Shown in pieces: positions 21,038 to 29,574 of a stretch of 64,000 nt of DNA. Positions within the stretch are counted from its first letter, which is position 1, and each line of letters opens with the position of its first letter. The notes under the pieces are model-generated. The model was not told the origin of the DNA and searched no databases. It saw nothing but the letters and a program-made list of their open reading frames with translations. Made by a program: the position numbers and the translations under genes. Origin of the DNA: Janibacter sp. CX7 (GTDB lineage Bacteria; Actinomycetota; Actinomycetes; Actinomycetales; Dermatophilaceae); assembly GCF_024362365.1 (NCBI RefSeq), contig NZ_CP101464.1:558001-622000 (forward strand). The letters run 5' to 3'.

Positions 21038-21052
21038 GCACAAGTTTTGTGC
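21038..21052. promoter_or_regulatory. Palindromic operator at the ArsR-like regulator start
   Basis: GCACAAGTTTTGTGC is a perfect 6-bp inverted repeat with a 3-base centre. It lies 13-27 bases upstream of the regulator start codon and about 200 bases upstream of rplM. Position and symmetry fit an autoregulatory operator for a dimeric winged-helix protein. Confidence 0.6.
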
Positions 21053-21108
21053 AATCTCCGGTCCCGGGCTGCCGGGGGAGGCCGCTGGAGGTGGGAGATC
21101 CTTGATCT

Positions 21109-21124
21109 ACCAAGGGTTTTGCGG
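21109..21124 (+). repeat. AGGGTTTTGC element, copy upstream of rplM
   Basis: ACCAAGGGTTTTGCGG lies in an AT-richer patch between the ArsR gene and rplM. The core AGGGTTTTGC (21113-21122) recurs in the glmM downstream region. Confidence 0.45.
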
Positions 21125-21137
21125 CCGGTGTGCGGAT

Positions 21138-21166
21138 TTCTGCCGCGGGTGCGGTGTCCGTAGAAT
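21138..21166 (+). promoter_or_regulatory. Candidate rplM-rpsI promoter
   Basis: TTCTGC (21138-21143) and TAGAAT (21161-21166) are separated by 17 bases. The -10 is close to TATAAT. The leader to ATG 21256 would be about 80 bases and contains a CCCCTTCG motif (about 21207). Confidence 0.45.
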
Positions 21167-21255
21167 TGAACCCAGCGGCGCCCCGTCCTCGCGACGTGCG
21201 GCGCCTCCCCTTCGCCCCCGCAGGGGCAAGCGAACGACGAGCAGAAGGCATCATC

Positions 21256-21699
21256 ATGCGCACGTACACCCCCAAGGGCGGTGAGATCACCCGTCAGTGG
21301 CACGTCATCGACGCCACCGACGTCGTGCTCGGCCGTCTGGCGAGCCAGGCCGCGACGCTGCTGCGCGGCAAGCACAAGACGACCTTCGCCCCCCACGTGG
21401 ACACCGGCGACTTCGTCATCATCATCAACGCCGACAAGATCGCGCTGACCGGCGCCAAGGCCGAGCAGAAGCGCGCCTACCGTCACTCGGGTCACCCGGG
21501 CGGTCTGTCCTCGATGAACTACACCGAGATGCTGGAGAAGCACCCGACGCGCGCCGTCGAGAAGGCCGTGCGCGGCATGCTGCCCCGCAACAGCCTCGGC
21601 CGCCAGCAGCTGAGCAAGCTCAAGGTCTACGCCGGTGCCGAGCACCCGCACGCCGCTCAGCAGCCCACCCCCTACACGATCTCCCAGGTCGCGCAGTAA
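21256..21699 (+). CDS. rplM: 50S ribosomal protein L13
   Basis: The 147-residue early-assembly protein has a typical start [41 protein letters not shown] and the [21 protein letters not shown] block. The upstream frame is open to 21130 but has no homology; ATG 21256 is the family start. It forms a two-gene operon with rpsI (30-base gap), the universal L13-S9 pair. Confidence 0.96.
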   Translation: MRTYTPKGGEITRQWHVIDATDVVLGRLASQAATLLRGKHKTTFAPHVDTGDFVIIINADKIALTGAKAEQKRAYRHSGHPGGLSSMNYTEMLEKHPTRAVEKAVRGMLPRNSLGRQQLSKLKVYAGAEHPHAAQQPTPYTISQVAQ

Positions 21700-21729
21700 G
21701 CGCCGCCCACAAGGAACTGAGGAACCACT

Positions 21730-22239
21730 GTGGCTGACACCACCGACAACACCGAGGTGCTCGAGGGCGACGAGCCCGAGCTGAGCTCCTACACCTCCGA
21801 GTCCGAGGGCCCCGTCGGCACCGACGAGCCCGTGCGCCGCCCCTCCGCGTCGGCCCCCGGCTCGGCCACCGGCCGCCGCAAGCAGGCCATCGCCCGCGTC
21901 CGGATCGTCCCGGGCACCGGCGAGTGGAAGGTCAACGGGCGTGCGCTCGAGGACTACTTCCCGAACAAGGTCCACCAGCAGATCGTCAACGAGCCGCTCG
22001 TCGCGCTCGAGCTCGACGGCGCCTACGACGTGCTCGTGCGCGTCCACGGCGGTGGCCCCTCCGGCCAGGCCGGTGCCGTCCGTCTCGGCGTCGCCCGCTC
22101 GCTCAACGGCGTCGACCCCGAGCTCAACCGCGCCACCCTCAAGAAGGCCGGCTACCTCACCCGTGACGCCCGCGTCCCGGAGCGCAAGAAGGCCGGTCTC
22201 AAGAAGGCCCGCAAGGCGCCGCAGTACAGCAAGCGCTGA
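21730..22239 (+). CDS. rpsI: 30S ribosomal protein S9
   Basis: The protein is 169 residues. The core begins near [26 protein letters not shown] and ends with the [20 protein letters not shown] tail that touches the P-site tRNA. The first roughly 45 residues are an acidic, low-complexity extension ([22 protein letters not shown]), as in other actinobacteria. The start is GTG 21730. A strong terminator follows. Confidence 0.96.
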   Translation: MADTTDNTEVLEGDEPELSSYTSESEGPVGTDEPVRRPSASAPGSATGRRKQAIARVRIVPGTGEWKVNGRALEDYFPNKVHQQIVNEPLVALELDGAYDVLVRVHGGGPSGQAGAVRLGVARSLNGVDPELNRATLKKAGYLTRDARVPERKKAGLKKARKAPQYSKR

Positions 22240-22268
22240 TCCACGGATCGACGCTGGTCTTCGAGACC

Positions 22269-22310
22269 ACGAAGGGCGGTGCTCACCTCACGGTGGGCAC
22301 CGCCCTTCGT
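22269..22310. terminator. Terminator after rpsI, built from an inverted CGAAGGG pair
   Basis: ACGAAGGGCGGTGCTCAC (22269-22286) pairs with GTGGGCACCGCCCTTCGT (22293-22310) over 18 bp with one G-U pair and a 6-base loop. It separates rpsI from a convergent gene, so it may act in both directions. Confidence 0.8.
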
Positions 22311-22322
22311 CATACCCGCTCC

Positions 22323-22358
22323 GGTCGTCGAGGTGCGAGGAACGAGCCTCGAGACGCC
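22323..22358. repeat. Short REP-like sequence
   Basis: The stretch begins GGTCGTCGAGGTGCGAGGAA and ends CGAGCCTCGAGACGC. It resembles interspersed palindromic sequences I know from actinobacterial intergenic DNA. It is a single copy here, so the assignment is weak. Confidence 0.3.
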
Positions 22359-22362
22359 CCGG

Positions 22363-23499
22363 CTAGACCGTCAGCGGTCGCCCGGCGCGCATCTCCGCCA
22401 CGAGCGAGCGGGTGACCTCGACGAGGTCGCCGCCGTGGGCGTCGGCCGCGGCCAGCTGGCGCTGGTAGCTCGCGCCGCAGCGGATGATCTCCTCGACGCC
22501 GGCGAGCTCGGCCTCGCAGCCCAGGCGGCGGGCGATCGGGGAGAGCCGCTCGAGCAGGTCGTGCAGCTCGTCGGTGACGAGCCGCTCGCGGTTGCGCGAG
22601 TCGAGGATGATGATCGCGTCCATGCCGTAGCGCGCGGTGCGCCACTTGTTCTCCTGCACGTGCCACGGCGGCAGCGTCGGGATCGTGCCGCCGTCGGTGA
22701 GCCGGTCGTCGAGGTGGACGAGCAGACACTGCGTCAGGGCGGTGAGGGCCGCGATCTCGTGCAGGGTCGGCACCCCGTCGCACACCCGCACCTCGAGCGT
22801 GCCCAGGTGCGGGGCCGGGCGCAGGTCCCAGCGCACCTCCTTGAGCTCGTCGATGACGCCGGTGACGAGCAGGTCGTCGACATAGCGCTCGTACTCGGCC
22901 CAGGTGTCGAACTGGAAGGGCAGCCCGGCCGTCGGCAGCTGCTGGAAGAGCAGCGCGCGGTTGCTCGCGTAGTCGGTCGGCACCCCGCCCCACCAGGGGG
23001 AGGAGGCGGACAGCGCCTGCAGGTGCGGGGCATAGGTGAGCATGCCGCCGAGCAGCGGCAGGACCTTGTCGCGGTGGGTGACGCCGACGTGGGTGTGCAC
23101 GCCGTAGATGACCATCTGCCGGCCCCACCAGCGGGTGCGGTCGATGAGCGTGGCATAGCGCTCCCCTTCGCTCACCTGCTGCGACTCCCAGCGGGCGAAG
23201 GGGTGGGTGCCGGCGCTGATGAGCTCCAGCCCGAGCCCGTCGGTCACCCCGCGCAACCTCGCGAGGCTGTCGGAGAGGTCGGCGACGACCTCGGGGACGT
23301 CGTGGCAGATGCCGGTGACGAGCTCGACGGTGTTGGTGAGCAGCTCGCGGTGCACCTTGGGCGCGAGGCCGTCCTCGGCGGCGAGCGGCTCGACGACGCT
23401 GTCGGCGAGCGGGACGAGGTCGAGGGTCTCCCGGTCGACGAGGGCGATCTCCCACTCGACCCCGAGGGTGGGGCCGTCTGACGGGGTGAACTCGATCAT
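22363..23499 (-). CDS. Carboxylate-amine ligase of the YbdK/GCS2 family
   Basis: The 378-residue ATP-grasp-like glutamate-cysteine ligase 2 family member has GVEWEIALVDRETLDLVPLAD at its start (metal-binding Glu-x-Glu) and HTHVGVTHRDK and NRALLFQQLPTAGLPFQFDTWAEYE blocks. The family joins an amino acid carboxylate to an amine; E. coli YbdK has weak gamma-glutamyl-cysteine ligase activity. In actinobacteria related enzymes exist in thiol metabolism, but the substrate here cannot be told. ATG 23499 is preferred to a start 7 codons earlier. It is divergent from glmM. Confidence 0.85.
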   Translation of the reverse strand: MIEFTPSDGPTLGVEWEIALVDRETLDLVPLADSVVEPLAAEDGLAPKVHRELLTNTVELVTGICHDVPEVVADLSDSLARLRGVTDGLGLELISAGTHPFARWESQQVSEGERYATLIDRTRWWGRQMVIYGVHTHVGVTHRDKVLPLLGGMLTYAPHLQALSASSPWWGGVPTDYASNRALLFQQLPTAGLPFQFDTWAEYERYVDDLLVTGVIDELKEVRWDLRPAPHLGTLEVRVCDGVPTLHEIAALTALTQCLLVHLDDRLTDGGTIPTLPPWHVQENKWRTARYGMDAIIILDSRNRERLVTDELHDLLERLSPIARRLGCEAELAGVEEIIRCGASYQRQLAAADAHGGDLVEVTRSLVAEMRAGRPLTV

Positions 23500-23614
23500 G
23501 AGGGCCTCTCGACGTCGCACCTACGGTCTCCCAGCCTAACCAGCGGGTATCGTCGCACGAGCCCGTCTCTCGTGTGTCATGCGACGGGCCCCCCACGGAA
23601 GGTTCAGCACGCAC

Positions 23615-24964
23615 ATGTCCCGACTCTTCGGCACCGACGGTGTTCGCGGCCTCGCCAACGGCGAGGTCATCACCGCAGACCTCGCCCTCTCGCTCGCCCA
23701 GGCCGCCGCCCGCGTCCTGCGTGACCCCGAGGGCCTGCAGGGCCACCGCCCCGTGGCGGTCGTCGGCCGCGACCCGCGCGCCTCGGGCGAGTTCCTCTCC
23801 GCCGCGGTCGTCGCCGGGCTCGCGAGCAGCGGCATCGACGTCCTCGACGCGGGTGTGGTGCCGACGCCGGCCGTCGCCTTCCTCACCGCCGAGGTGCACG
23901 CCGACTTCGGCGTCATGCTCTCGGCATCGCACAACGCCATGCCGGACAACGGCATCAAGTTCTTCGCGAAGGGGGGCCACAAGCTCCCCGACGCCGTCGA
24001 GGACGCCATCGAGGCGGCTCTCGACGACACCCCCGACCGGCCCACCGGCATCGACGTCGGTCGGGTCACCCCGATGGAGGACGCCGGCGCCCGCTACGTG
24101 CGGCACCTGCTCGACGCGGTCGAGCAGCGCCTCGACGGCCTGACGATCGTCCTCGACTGCGCCCACGGCGCGGCGAGCCAGGTCTCGCCCGAGGCCTTCC
24201 GCCTCGCCGGCGCCGAGGTGCACGTCATCGGTGCCCGCCCCGACGGGCTCAACATCAACGACGGCGTCGGCTCGACGCACATCGAGGGCCTGCGCGCCGC
24301 GGTCGTCGAGCACGACGCCGACCTCGGCATCGCGCACGACGGCGACGCCGACCGTTGCCTGGCCGTCGACGCCACGGGCAACGAGGTGGACGGCGACCAG
24401 ATCATGGCGATCCTCGCGCTGGCGCTCAAGGAGCACGGCGAGCTCGCGCAGGACACCCTCGTCGCGACGGTCATGAGCAACCTCGGTCTCATCCGGGCGA
24501 TGGAGGCCGCCGGCATCCACGTCGTGCAGGCCGGCGTCGGCGATCGCTACGTCCTCGAGGAGATGCGCAAGGGCGGCTACTCCCTCGGTGGCGAGCAGTC
24601 CGGCCACGTCATCCTCCAGGAGCACGCGACGACCGGAGACGGGGTCCTCACCGGCCTCATGCTCGCGGCGCGGGTCGCCGAGACCGGCCGCTCGATGGCC
24701 GAGCTCGCCGGTGCGATGACCCGGATGCCGCAGGTGCTCATCAACGTCAAGGGCGTCGACAAGCACCGCGTCGACGGCGACGAGGGCGTGCGGGCCGCGG
24801 TCGCCGAGACCGAGGCCGCGCTCGCCGACGAGGGCCGCGTCCTGCTGCGCAAGTCCGGCACCGAGCCGGTCGTGCGCGTCATGGTCGAGGCCGCCACCCA
24901 CGAGCGGGCCCAGGAGTCCGCCGAGCGCCTGTCCGTCGTCGTCAAGGAGCGCCTGGCCCTCTGA
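23615..24964 (+). CDS. glmM: Phosphoglucosamine mutase
   Basis: The 449-residue enzyme converts glucosamine-6-P to glucosamine-1-P for peptidoglycan precursor synthesis. It starts [18 protein letters not shown]. The phosphoserine is at about residue 105 in [11 protein letters not shown], the metal loop is [11 protein letters not shown], and the sugar-binding GGEQSGHVI and phosphate-binding [14 protein letters not shown] motifs follow. The frame opens earlier (23579), but ATG 23615 is the family start. A long palindrome follows the stop. Confidence 0.96.
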   Translation: MSRLFGTDGVRGLANGEVITADLALSLAQAAARVLRDPEGLQGHRPVAVVGRDPRASGEFLSAAVVAGLASSGIDVLDAGVVPTPAVAFLTAEVHADFGVMLSASHNAMPDNGIKFFAKGGHKLPDAVEDAIEAALDDTPDRPTGIDVGRVTPMEDAGARYVRHLLDAVEQRLDGLTIVLDCAHGAASQVSPEAFRLAGAEVHVIGARPDGLNINDGVGSTHIEGLRAAVVEHDADLGIAHDGDADRCLAVDATGNEVDGDQIMAILALALKEHGELAQDTLVATVMSNLGLIRAMEAAGIHVVQAGVGDRYVLEEMRKGGYSLGGEQSGHVILQEHATTGDGVLTGLMLAARVAETGRSMAELAGAMTRMPQVLINVKGVDKHRVDGDEGVRAAVAETEAALADEGRVLLRKSGTEPVVRVMVEAATHERAQESAERLSVVVKERLAL

Positions 24965-24981
24965 CGCCGCCCCCTAACTCC

Positions 24982-25038
24982 GCAAAACCCTAGGGTCCTG
25001 CAGGTCCAACCCTGCAAAACCCGAGGGTTTTGCAGGGT
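24982..25038. terminator. Bidirectional hairpin with AGGGTTTTGC repeats between glmM and a SnoaL-like gene
   Basis: ACCCTGCAAAACC (25009-25021) pairs with GGTTTTGCAGGGT (25026-25038) around a CGAG loop. Upstream at 24982-24991 lies another GCAAAACCCT copy next to a CCTGCAGG palindrome. The arm overlaps the stop codon of the convergent gene. The oligo-A and oligo-T runs make it work as a terminator on either strand. Confidence 0.7.
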
Positions 25039-25433
25039 CAGACGGCGGGGGAGTCGAAGAAGGTCCGGCGGGTCAGGGCCCGGCCGGTCTCGTCGAGCAC
25101 CCAGAAGTCGGCGAAGCCGACGCTCGCGGCGCTGCCGTCCTTGAGCGTGCCGACGAAGCGACCGTGGACGGCGACGCGACGCCCCTGCGTGACGACCTCG
25201 TCGAGCTCGTGCCGGCCGTCGGCGATGACCCGCTCGCCGGCGTAGAAGTCGGTCAGGGTCGCGTGCCCGACCATCGGCGGGTAGCCCGGCCGGTGGTAGA
25301 CGGCCTCCGCCGCGAAGCACCCCACGACACCGGGCACGTCACCCGCGTCGACGAGTGCGTAGTAGCGCCGCACCGCCTCCTGCGGGTCGCGCGGCACCTC
25401 GGTGCCCGGCTCCGTGCCCGCGCCGCCGATCAT
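25038..25433 (-). CDS. SnoaL-like / NTF2-fold protein
   Basis: The 131-residue protein has the nuclear-transport-factor-2-like pattern: DPQEAVRRYYALVDAGDVPGVVGCFAAEAVYHRPGYPPMVGHATLTDFYAGERV, with a cone-forming helix then strands (VAVHGRFVGTLKDG, VGFADFWVLDETG). This fold covers polyketide cyclases, limonene-epoxide hydrolases and many small-molecule binders; the reaction cannot be assigned. Its ATG overlaps the stop of the dehydrogenase gene (ATGA), so the two are co-translated. Confidence 0.75.
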   Translation of the reverse strand: MIGGAGTEPGTEVPRDPQEAVRRYYALVDAGDVPGVVGCFAAEAVYHRPGYPPMVGHATLTDFYAGERVIADGRHELDEVVTQGRRVAVHGRFVGTLKDGSAASVGFADFWVLDETGRALTRRTFFDSPAV

Positions 25434-26503
25434 CGCGGCACCGTGCGCCCGAGCGCGGCGTCCGCACGGCGCAGCGCGGCCTCGAGGGGCGTGATGCCCT
25501 CCGCCTCGGCGGTCTCGAGCAGGCCGGTGACCCGCTCGCCGATCCGGTCGATCGCGGCGAGCGTCTCGTGGTCGGACCAGCCGGCGACACCGCCGTGGAC
25601 CTGGATGACGCCGCCGGCGTTGGCGACGAAGTCGGGGACGAAGGTGATGCCCGCCGCCTGCAGCGCCTCGGCGCAGTCGGGGGTGTCGAGGGTGTCGTTG
25701 GCCGCGCCGGCGATGATGCGCGCGGGGATCCGGTCGATCGCCTCGCGGGTGACGACCCGGGCGATGGCGCACGGGGCGAAGACGTCGGCCTCGGCGAAGG
25801 GGGCATCCTGCGTCGGCACCGTGTCGCCGCCGAGCTCGGTGGCGAGGGCGCTCGCGCGGGCGGTGTCGATGTCGGCGACGGTGACGCGGGCGCCGTCACG
25901 GTGCGCGAGGCGGGCGACCTCCTCGCCGACGCTGCCGACGCCCTGGACGACGACGCGCAGACCGGACAGACCCCCTTCGCCGTGGTGGTGGACCGCCGCG
26001 GCCCGCATCGCCGCGTAGACGCCGCGGGCGGTGAAGGGGGAGGGGCTCACCTCGTCGCAGAAGGCGCGGGCGTGGCCGTCGTCGCGGATCGTCTGCATGT
26101 CCTCCAGCAGGGTGCCCATGTCGACGCCGGGCACGTAGAAGCCGGCGGTGCGGGCGATCATCTCGCCGAAGCGGGCGAAGAGCGCCCGGCGCTCGGGAGA
26201 GCCGGGGGCAGCGGGCTCGCCGTCGAGCACGACGACGGACTTGGCGCCGCCGTAGGGCAGCTCGGCGAGTGCGTGCTTGAGGGTCATTGCGGCGGCGAGG
26301 CGCTGGGCCTCGCGCGCGGCGGCCTCGGTCGAGGGATAGGCGCGGTAGCGCACCCCTCCGAAGCCGGGACCGAGGGTCGTGTCGTCGATCGCGATGACGG
26401 CACGCAGTCCGACGCGGTCGTCGTGGCAGGTGATCATCTGCTCGCTCGCCCAGGGTGCGGCGACGGCGTCAGACGTCGGGGTGGGTTCGGTGACGGTGGT
26501 CAT
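25430..26503 (-). CDS. vdh: Leucine/valine dehydrogenase (Glu/Leu/Phe/Val dehydrogenase family)
   Basis: The 357-residue NAD-dependent enzyme oxidatively deaminates branched-chain amino acids to 2-oxo acids. The catalytic-lysine region is AAAMTLKHALAELPYGGAKSVV. The Rossmann motif is VVVQGVGSVGEEVARL, with VADIDTARA supplying the acidic residue for NAD. AGAANDTLDTPD and FVPDFVANAGGVIQVHGG complete the family pattern. Leu versus Val preference cannot be told from sequence alone. It supplies branched 2-oxo acids whose breakdown gives propionyl/methylmalonyl-CoA, consistent with the mut operon in the window. Confidence 0.85.
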   Translation of the reverse strand: MTTVTEPTPTSDAVAAPWASEQMITCHDDRVGLRAVIAIDDTTLGPGFGGVRYRAYPSTEAAAREAQRLAAAMTLKHALAELPYGGAKSVVVLDGEPAAPGSPERRALFARFGEMIARTAGFYVPGVDMGTLLEDMQTIRDDGHARAFCDEVSPSPFTARGVYAAMRAAAVHHHGEGGLSGLRVVVQGVGSVGEEVARLAHRDGARVTVADIDTARASALATELGGDTVPTQDAPFAEADVFAPCAIARVVTREAIDRIPARIIAGAANDTLDTPDCAEALQAAGITFVPDFVANAGGVIQVHGGVAGWSDHETLAAIDRIGERVTGLLETAEAEGITPLEAALRRADAALGRTVPR

Positions 26504-26567
26504 GCGCCCATGGTGGCACTGCGGGAGTGACCGCCGTCACCGACCCCGGGTGTCCCGGCGGGGGGCC

Positions 26568-27089
26568 TCAGTAGTGCTGGCTGATCAGCCCGGTGTCGAC
26601 GTCGTAGACGAAGCCGCCGACGGACGCGCGCTCGGCGATGAGGGGGTGCGAGCGGACGGCCGAGACGTCCTGACGCAGGGAGCCCAGCTGGTCGGTGACG
26701 ACGTGGAAGCCCTGCCACGAGGCGTCCTGCCCGGCGGACTCTCCGACCTTCTGCCGCAGCTCGACCTCGGTCGAGCTGGTCATCGCGCACCGGGTGTGCG
26801 GGATGACGAGCACGCGGTTGACGTTGAGCAGGTGCACCCCGAGGACGAGGGCCTCGAGCGCGGCGGCCGTGACGCGGCCACCGGGGTTGCGGAAGATCTT
26901 CGCGTCGCCCGGCTTGAGCCCGAGCATGCCGAGCGGGTCGATGCGGCTGTCCATGCAGGTGACGATGGCAACGCCTGCCTTGGCGACGCCGTCGAAGCCG
27001 CCGAGGGTGAAGTCGTCGGCGAAGGCCTGGTTGGCGGCGATCAGATCGGCGAAGGGGGAGTCGCCGGCGGTCGTGGTGGGGTCGGTCAT
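26568..27089 (-). CDS. Beta-class carbonic anhydrase
   Basis: The 173-residue enzyme hydrates CO2 to bicarbonate. Zinc ligands C45, D47 (CMDSR; R49 pairs with D47), H98 and C101 (IPHTRC) are all present. KIFRNPGGRVTAAALEALVLGVHLLNVNRVLVI is the beta-CA core. It lies between the dehydrogenase (minus) and the divergent sugar ABC operon. Cytosolic, no signal peptide. Confidence 0.92.
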   Translation of the reverse strand: MTDPTTTAGDSPFADLIAANQAFADDFTLGGFDGVAKAGVAIVTCMDSRIDPLGMLGLKPGDAKIFRNPGGRVTAAALEALVLGVHLLNVNRVLVIPHTRCAMTSSTEVELRQKVGESAGQDASWQGFHVVTDQLGSLRQDVSAVRSHPLIAERASVGGFVYDVDTGLISQHY

Positions 27090-27230
27090 GGGTGCACCTT
27101 TCGTGGGGTCCCTTGCACAGTAGACCTGCGCGTGACCTCCCTTCGACGGCCGTCCGCGCGCTGTCGGTCACGTTGGCGACCGACCCCGGGTGGTCACGAA
27201 TCAGCCCGTGGCCCAAGTCGTCGGCCCGCT

Positions 27231-27241
27231 TGCGTGACGCA
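27231..27241. promoter_or_regulatory. Small palindrome upstream of the sugar ABC operon
   Basis: TGCGTGACGCA is an 11-bp perfect palindrome in the 235-base region between the carbonic anhydrase and the ABC operon. It could be an operator half-pair; no regulator gene is adjacent, so this is tentative. Confidence 0.25.
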
Positions 27242-27324
27242 GAGCGCAGCGGGGGTGTAGACACATGACTAGGAGGCAGCGTCGGGCGCCGGTCCACGCC
27301 GCCCCTGCGGACGAAAGGAACGAC

Positions 27325-28635
27325 GTGGAGAGTCGACGACGACGTCGGATCGCCTTCGTGGCGGCTGCGGCCACGGCCGCGAGCCTCGGACTGGCGGCCT
27401 GCGGCAGCGACAGCTCGTCAGGCGGGACCACCCACCTGACGTGGTACATCAACCCCGACGGCGGTGGCTCCGACCCCGCCGGCGGTGGGCAGGCGCAGCT
27501 GGCCAAGGAGTGCTCCGACGCCTCCGACGGCCGCTACAGGATCGGCATCCAGCTGCTGCCCAACAGCGCGAGCGACCAGCGTCAGCAGCTGCTGCGGCGC
27601 TTGGCGTCGAACGACAAGGGTGTCGACATCATGTCGATCGACCCGGTCTTCGTCGCCGAGTTCGCCGAGGCCGGCTACCTCGCGCCGGTGCCCGAGGACA
27701 AGCAGTCGACCTTCACCGACGACGTCGTCGACCCGGCCGTCACCAACGCGACGTGGAAGGACGAGCTCTACGCGGCGCCCTTCTGGGCCAACACCCAACT
27801 GCTCTGGTACCGCAAGTCGGTGGCGAAGAAGGCCGGACTCGACATGACCAAGCCGGTCACCTGGGACCAGGTCATCGACGCGGCGAAGAAGAGCGACAGC
27901 AACGTCGGCGTCCAGGCCTCGCGCTACGAGGGCTACATGGTGTGGATCAACGCGCTCGTCGAGGGCGGTGGCGACCACATCGTCGAGAACCCGGGGGCGG
28001 ACGGGCCGGAGCTGAAGTTCGGCCTCGAGTCCGAGGGCGGCAAGAAGGCCGCCGAGATCATCCAGAAGGTCAGCGACGAGGGCGTCGGCGGCCCGGCGAT
28101 GGGCTCGACCGACGAGACGACGACGCTCGACATGTTCCAGAACGAGCAGGCCGGCTTCATGGTCAACTGGCCCTACGTCTACGCCGCGCTCAAGGGCGCA
28201 GAGGTCGACTGGATCAAGGACCTCGCCTGGACCCGCTACCCGCAGACGACCGAGGGCACGGAGTCCAAGCCCCCGCTCGGCGGCATCGAGATGGGCGTCG
28301 CCCAGTCCTCGTCGAAGCAGGAGCAGGCGTGGGAGGCCGTCGAGTGCCTCACCTCGAAGGAGAGCCAGAAGGCCTACATGCTCGGCACCGGCAACCCCGC
28401 CGCGCGCAAGGCCGTCTACGACGACGCCGACGTCAAGAAGGACTTCCCGATGGCGGCCCTCATCCGCCAGTCCCTCGACTCCAGCGGCCCGCGCCCGCTG
28501 ACGCAGTACTACGGCGACGTCTCCTCGGGCATCCAGCGTGAGTACAGCCCGCCCGGGTCGGTCGCCCCGGGCTCCACCCCGAAGCAGGCGACGACGCTGC
28601 TCGAGGACGTCCTGAAGGGGGATGCGTTGCTGTGA
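27325..28635 (+). CDS. Sugar ABC transporter substrate-binding lipoprotein (LpqY-like)
   Basis: The 436-residue lipoprotein has a basic N-region (ESRRRRR), a hydrophobic core and the lipobox LAAC with C26 as the lipidated cysteine. The mature part (TTHLTWYINPDGGG, SIDPVFVAEFAEAGYLAPVPEDK, NAGGG-like hinge segments) fits the type 1 sugar-binding family. GTG 27325 with AAAGGAA upstream gives a proper signal peptide; an ATG 20 codons earlier would not. It heads the operon with two permeases and an ATPase, the order of mycobacterial lpqY-sugABC (trehalose), but the sugar is not proven. Confidence 0.88.
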   Translation: MESRRRRRIAFVAAAATAASLGLAACGSDSSSGGTTHLTWYINPDGGGSDPAGGGQAQLAKECSDASDGRYRIGIQLLPNSASDQRQQLLRRLASNDKGVDIMSIDPVFVAEFAEAGYLAPVPEDKQSTFTDDVVDPAVTNATWKDELYAAPFWANTQLLWYRKSVAKKAGLDMTKPVTWDQVIDAAKKSDSNVGVQASRYEGYMVWINALVEGGGDHIVENPGADGPELKFGLESEGGKKAAEIIQKVSDEGVGGPAMGSTDETTTLDMFQNEQAGFMVNWPYVYAALKGAEVDWIKDLAWTRYPQTTEGTESKPPLGGIEMGVAQSSSKQEQAWEAVECLTSKESQKAYMLGTGNPAARKAVYDDADVKKDFPMAALIRQSLDSSGPRPLTQYYGDVSSGIQREYSPPGSVAPGSTPKQATTLLEDVLKGDALL

Positions 28636-29573
28636 GCGCCACCACCGACACCACGACGACGGCGAAGGGGGGAGCGCCCCGGCTGTCCGACCGGGCCCGG
28701 GCCGAGCAGCGGCTCGGCTGGAAGCTCGCGATGCCGGCCTTCGTCGTCATGCTGCTCGTCACGGCCTACCCGATCCTGCAGGCCATCTGGAACAGCTTCT
28801 TCAAGTACCGGCTCACCGACCCCGACAACCGCGAGTTCGTCGGGCTCAACAACTACGTCGTCTCCTTCGGCGACTCGGTCTTCTGGAGCGCGATGGCGGC
28901 GACGGTCCTCATCACCGTCATCACCGTCGTCGTCGAGCTGGTCCTCGGCTTCATCATCGCCCTGGTGATGCACCGGATCGTCATCCCGCGGCGCACGCTG
29001 CGCACGATCGTGCTCATCCCGTACTCGATCATCACGGTCGTCTCGGGTTTCACCTGGCTCTTCATGTACCAGACGGACACCGGCTTCGTGAACCGCTGGA
29101 CGAGCTGGCTGCCGGGCGTGAGCGACAACTACGACTGGTTCGGCAGCTTCTGGCCCTCGATCTTCGTCATCTGCCTCTCTGAGATCTGGAAGACGACGCC
29201 CTTCATGTCGCTGCTGCTCCTCGCCGGCCTGGCCCAGGTCGACACCTCGATGGAGGAGGCGGCCAAGGTCGACGGCGCCTCGTGGATGCAGGTGCTGACG
29301 AAGGTGATCCTGCCGAACATGAAGCCGGCGATCATGGTCGCGGTGCTCTTCCGCACCCTCGACGCCTTCCGCATCTTCGACAACATCTTCATCATGACCG
29401 GCGGTGCCAACGGGACGAACTCCCTCTCCGGCCTCATCTACCGCCAGACCATCGACCGGACGGAGATCGGGCTCGGGTCGGCGCTGTCGGTGATCCTCTT
29501 CATCTGCGTGCTGATCATCGCGGCGCTCTTCGTCAAGGGCTTCAAGGTCGACCTGACGCAGGGGAGGAGCTGA
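28632..29573 (+). CDS. Sugar ABC transporter permease (SugA-like)
   Basis: The 313-residue MalF-type permease has six membrane segments, the first at about 30-55. The cytoplasmic EAA loop is EEAAKVDGASWMQVLTKVILPNMKP near residue 215. The GTG at 28632 overlaps the stop of the binding-protein gene (GTGA), indicating coupling. It pairs with the following permease to form the channel. Confidence 0.92.
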   Translation: MSATTDTTTTAKGGAPRLSDRARAEQRLGWKLAMPAFVVMLLVTAYPILQAIWNSFFKYRLTDPDNREFVGLNNYVVSFGDSVFWSAMAATVLITVITVVVELVLGFIIALVMHRIVIPRRTLRTIVLIPYSIITVVSGFTWLFMYQTDTGFVNRWTSWLPGVSDNYDWFGSFWPSIFVICLSEIWKTTPFMSLLLLAGLAQVDTSMEEAAKVDGASWMQVLTKVILPNMKPAIMVAVLFRTLDAFRIFDNIFIMTGGANGTNSLSGLIYRQTIDRTEIGLGSALSVILFICVLIIAALFVKGFKVDLTQGRS

Positions 29574-29574
29574 C

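Noticed and set aside
22323..22358. A complete REP element between rpsI and the ligase gene
   Set aside because: The sequence only partly resembles the other family (shared TCGAGACG) and lacks the CTCCTCAGGGAG end. It is kept as a weak separate repeat.
27089..27325. LacI-type operator for the sugar ABC operon
   Set aside because: Only an 11-bp palindrome is present, no regulator gene is adjacent and no CGxxxxCG-type operator is visible. It is kept only as a weak feature.
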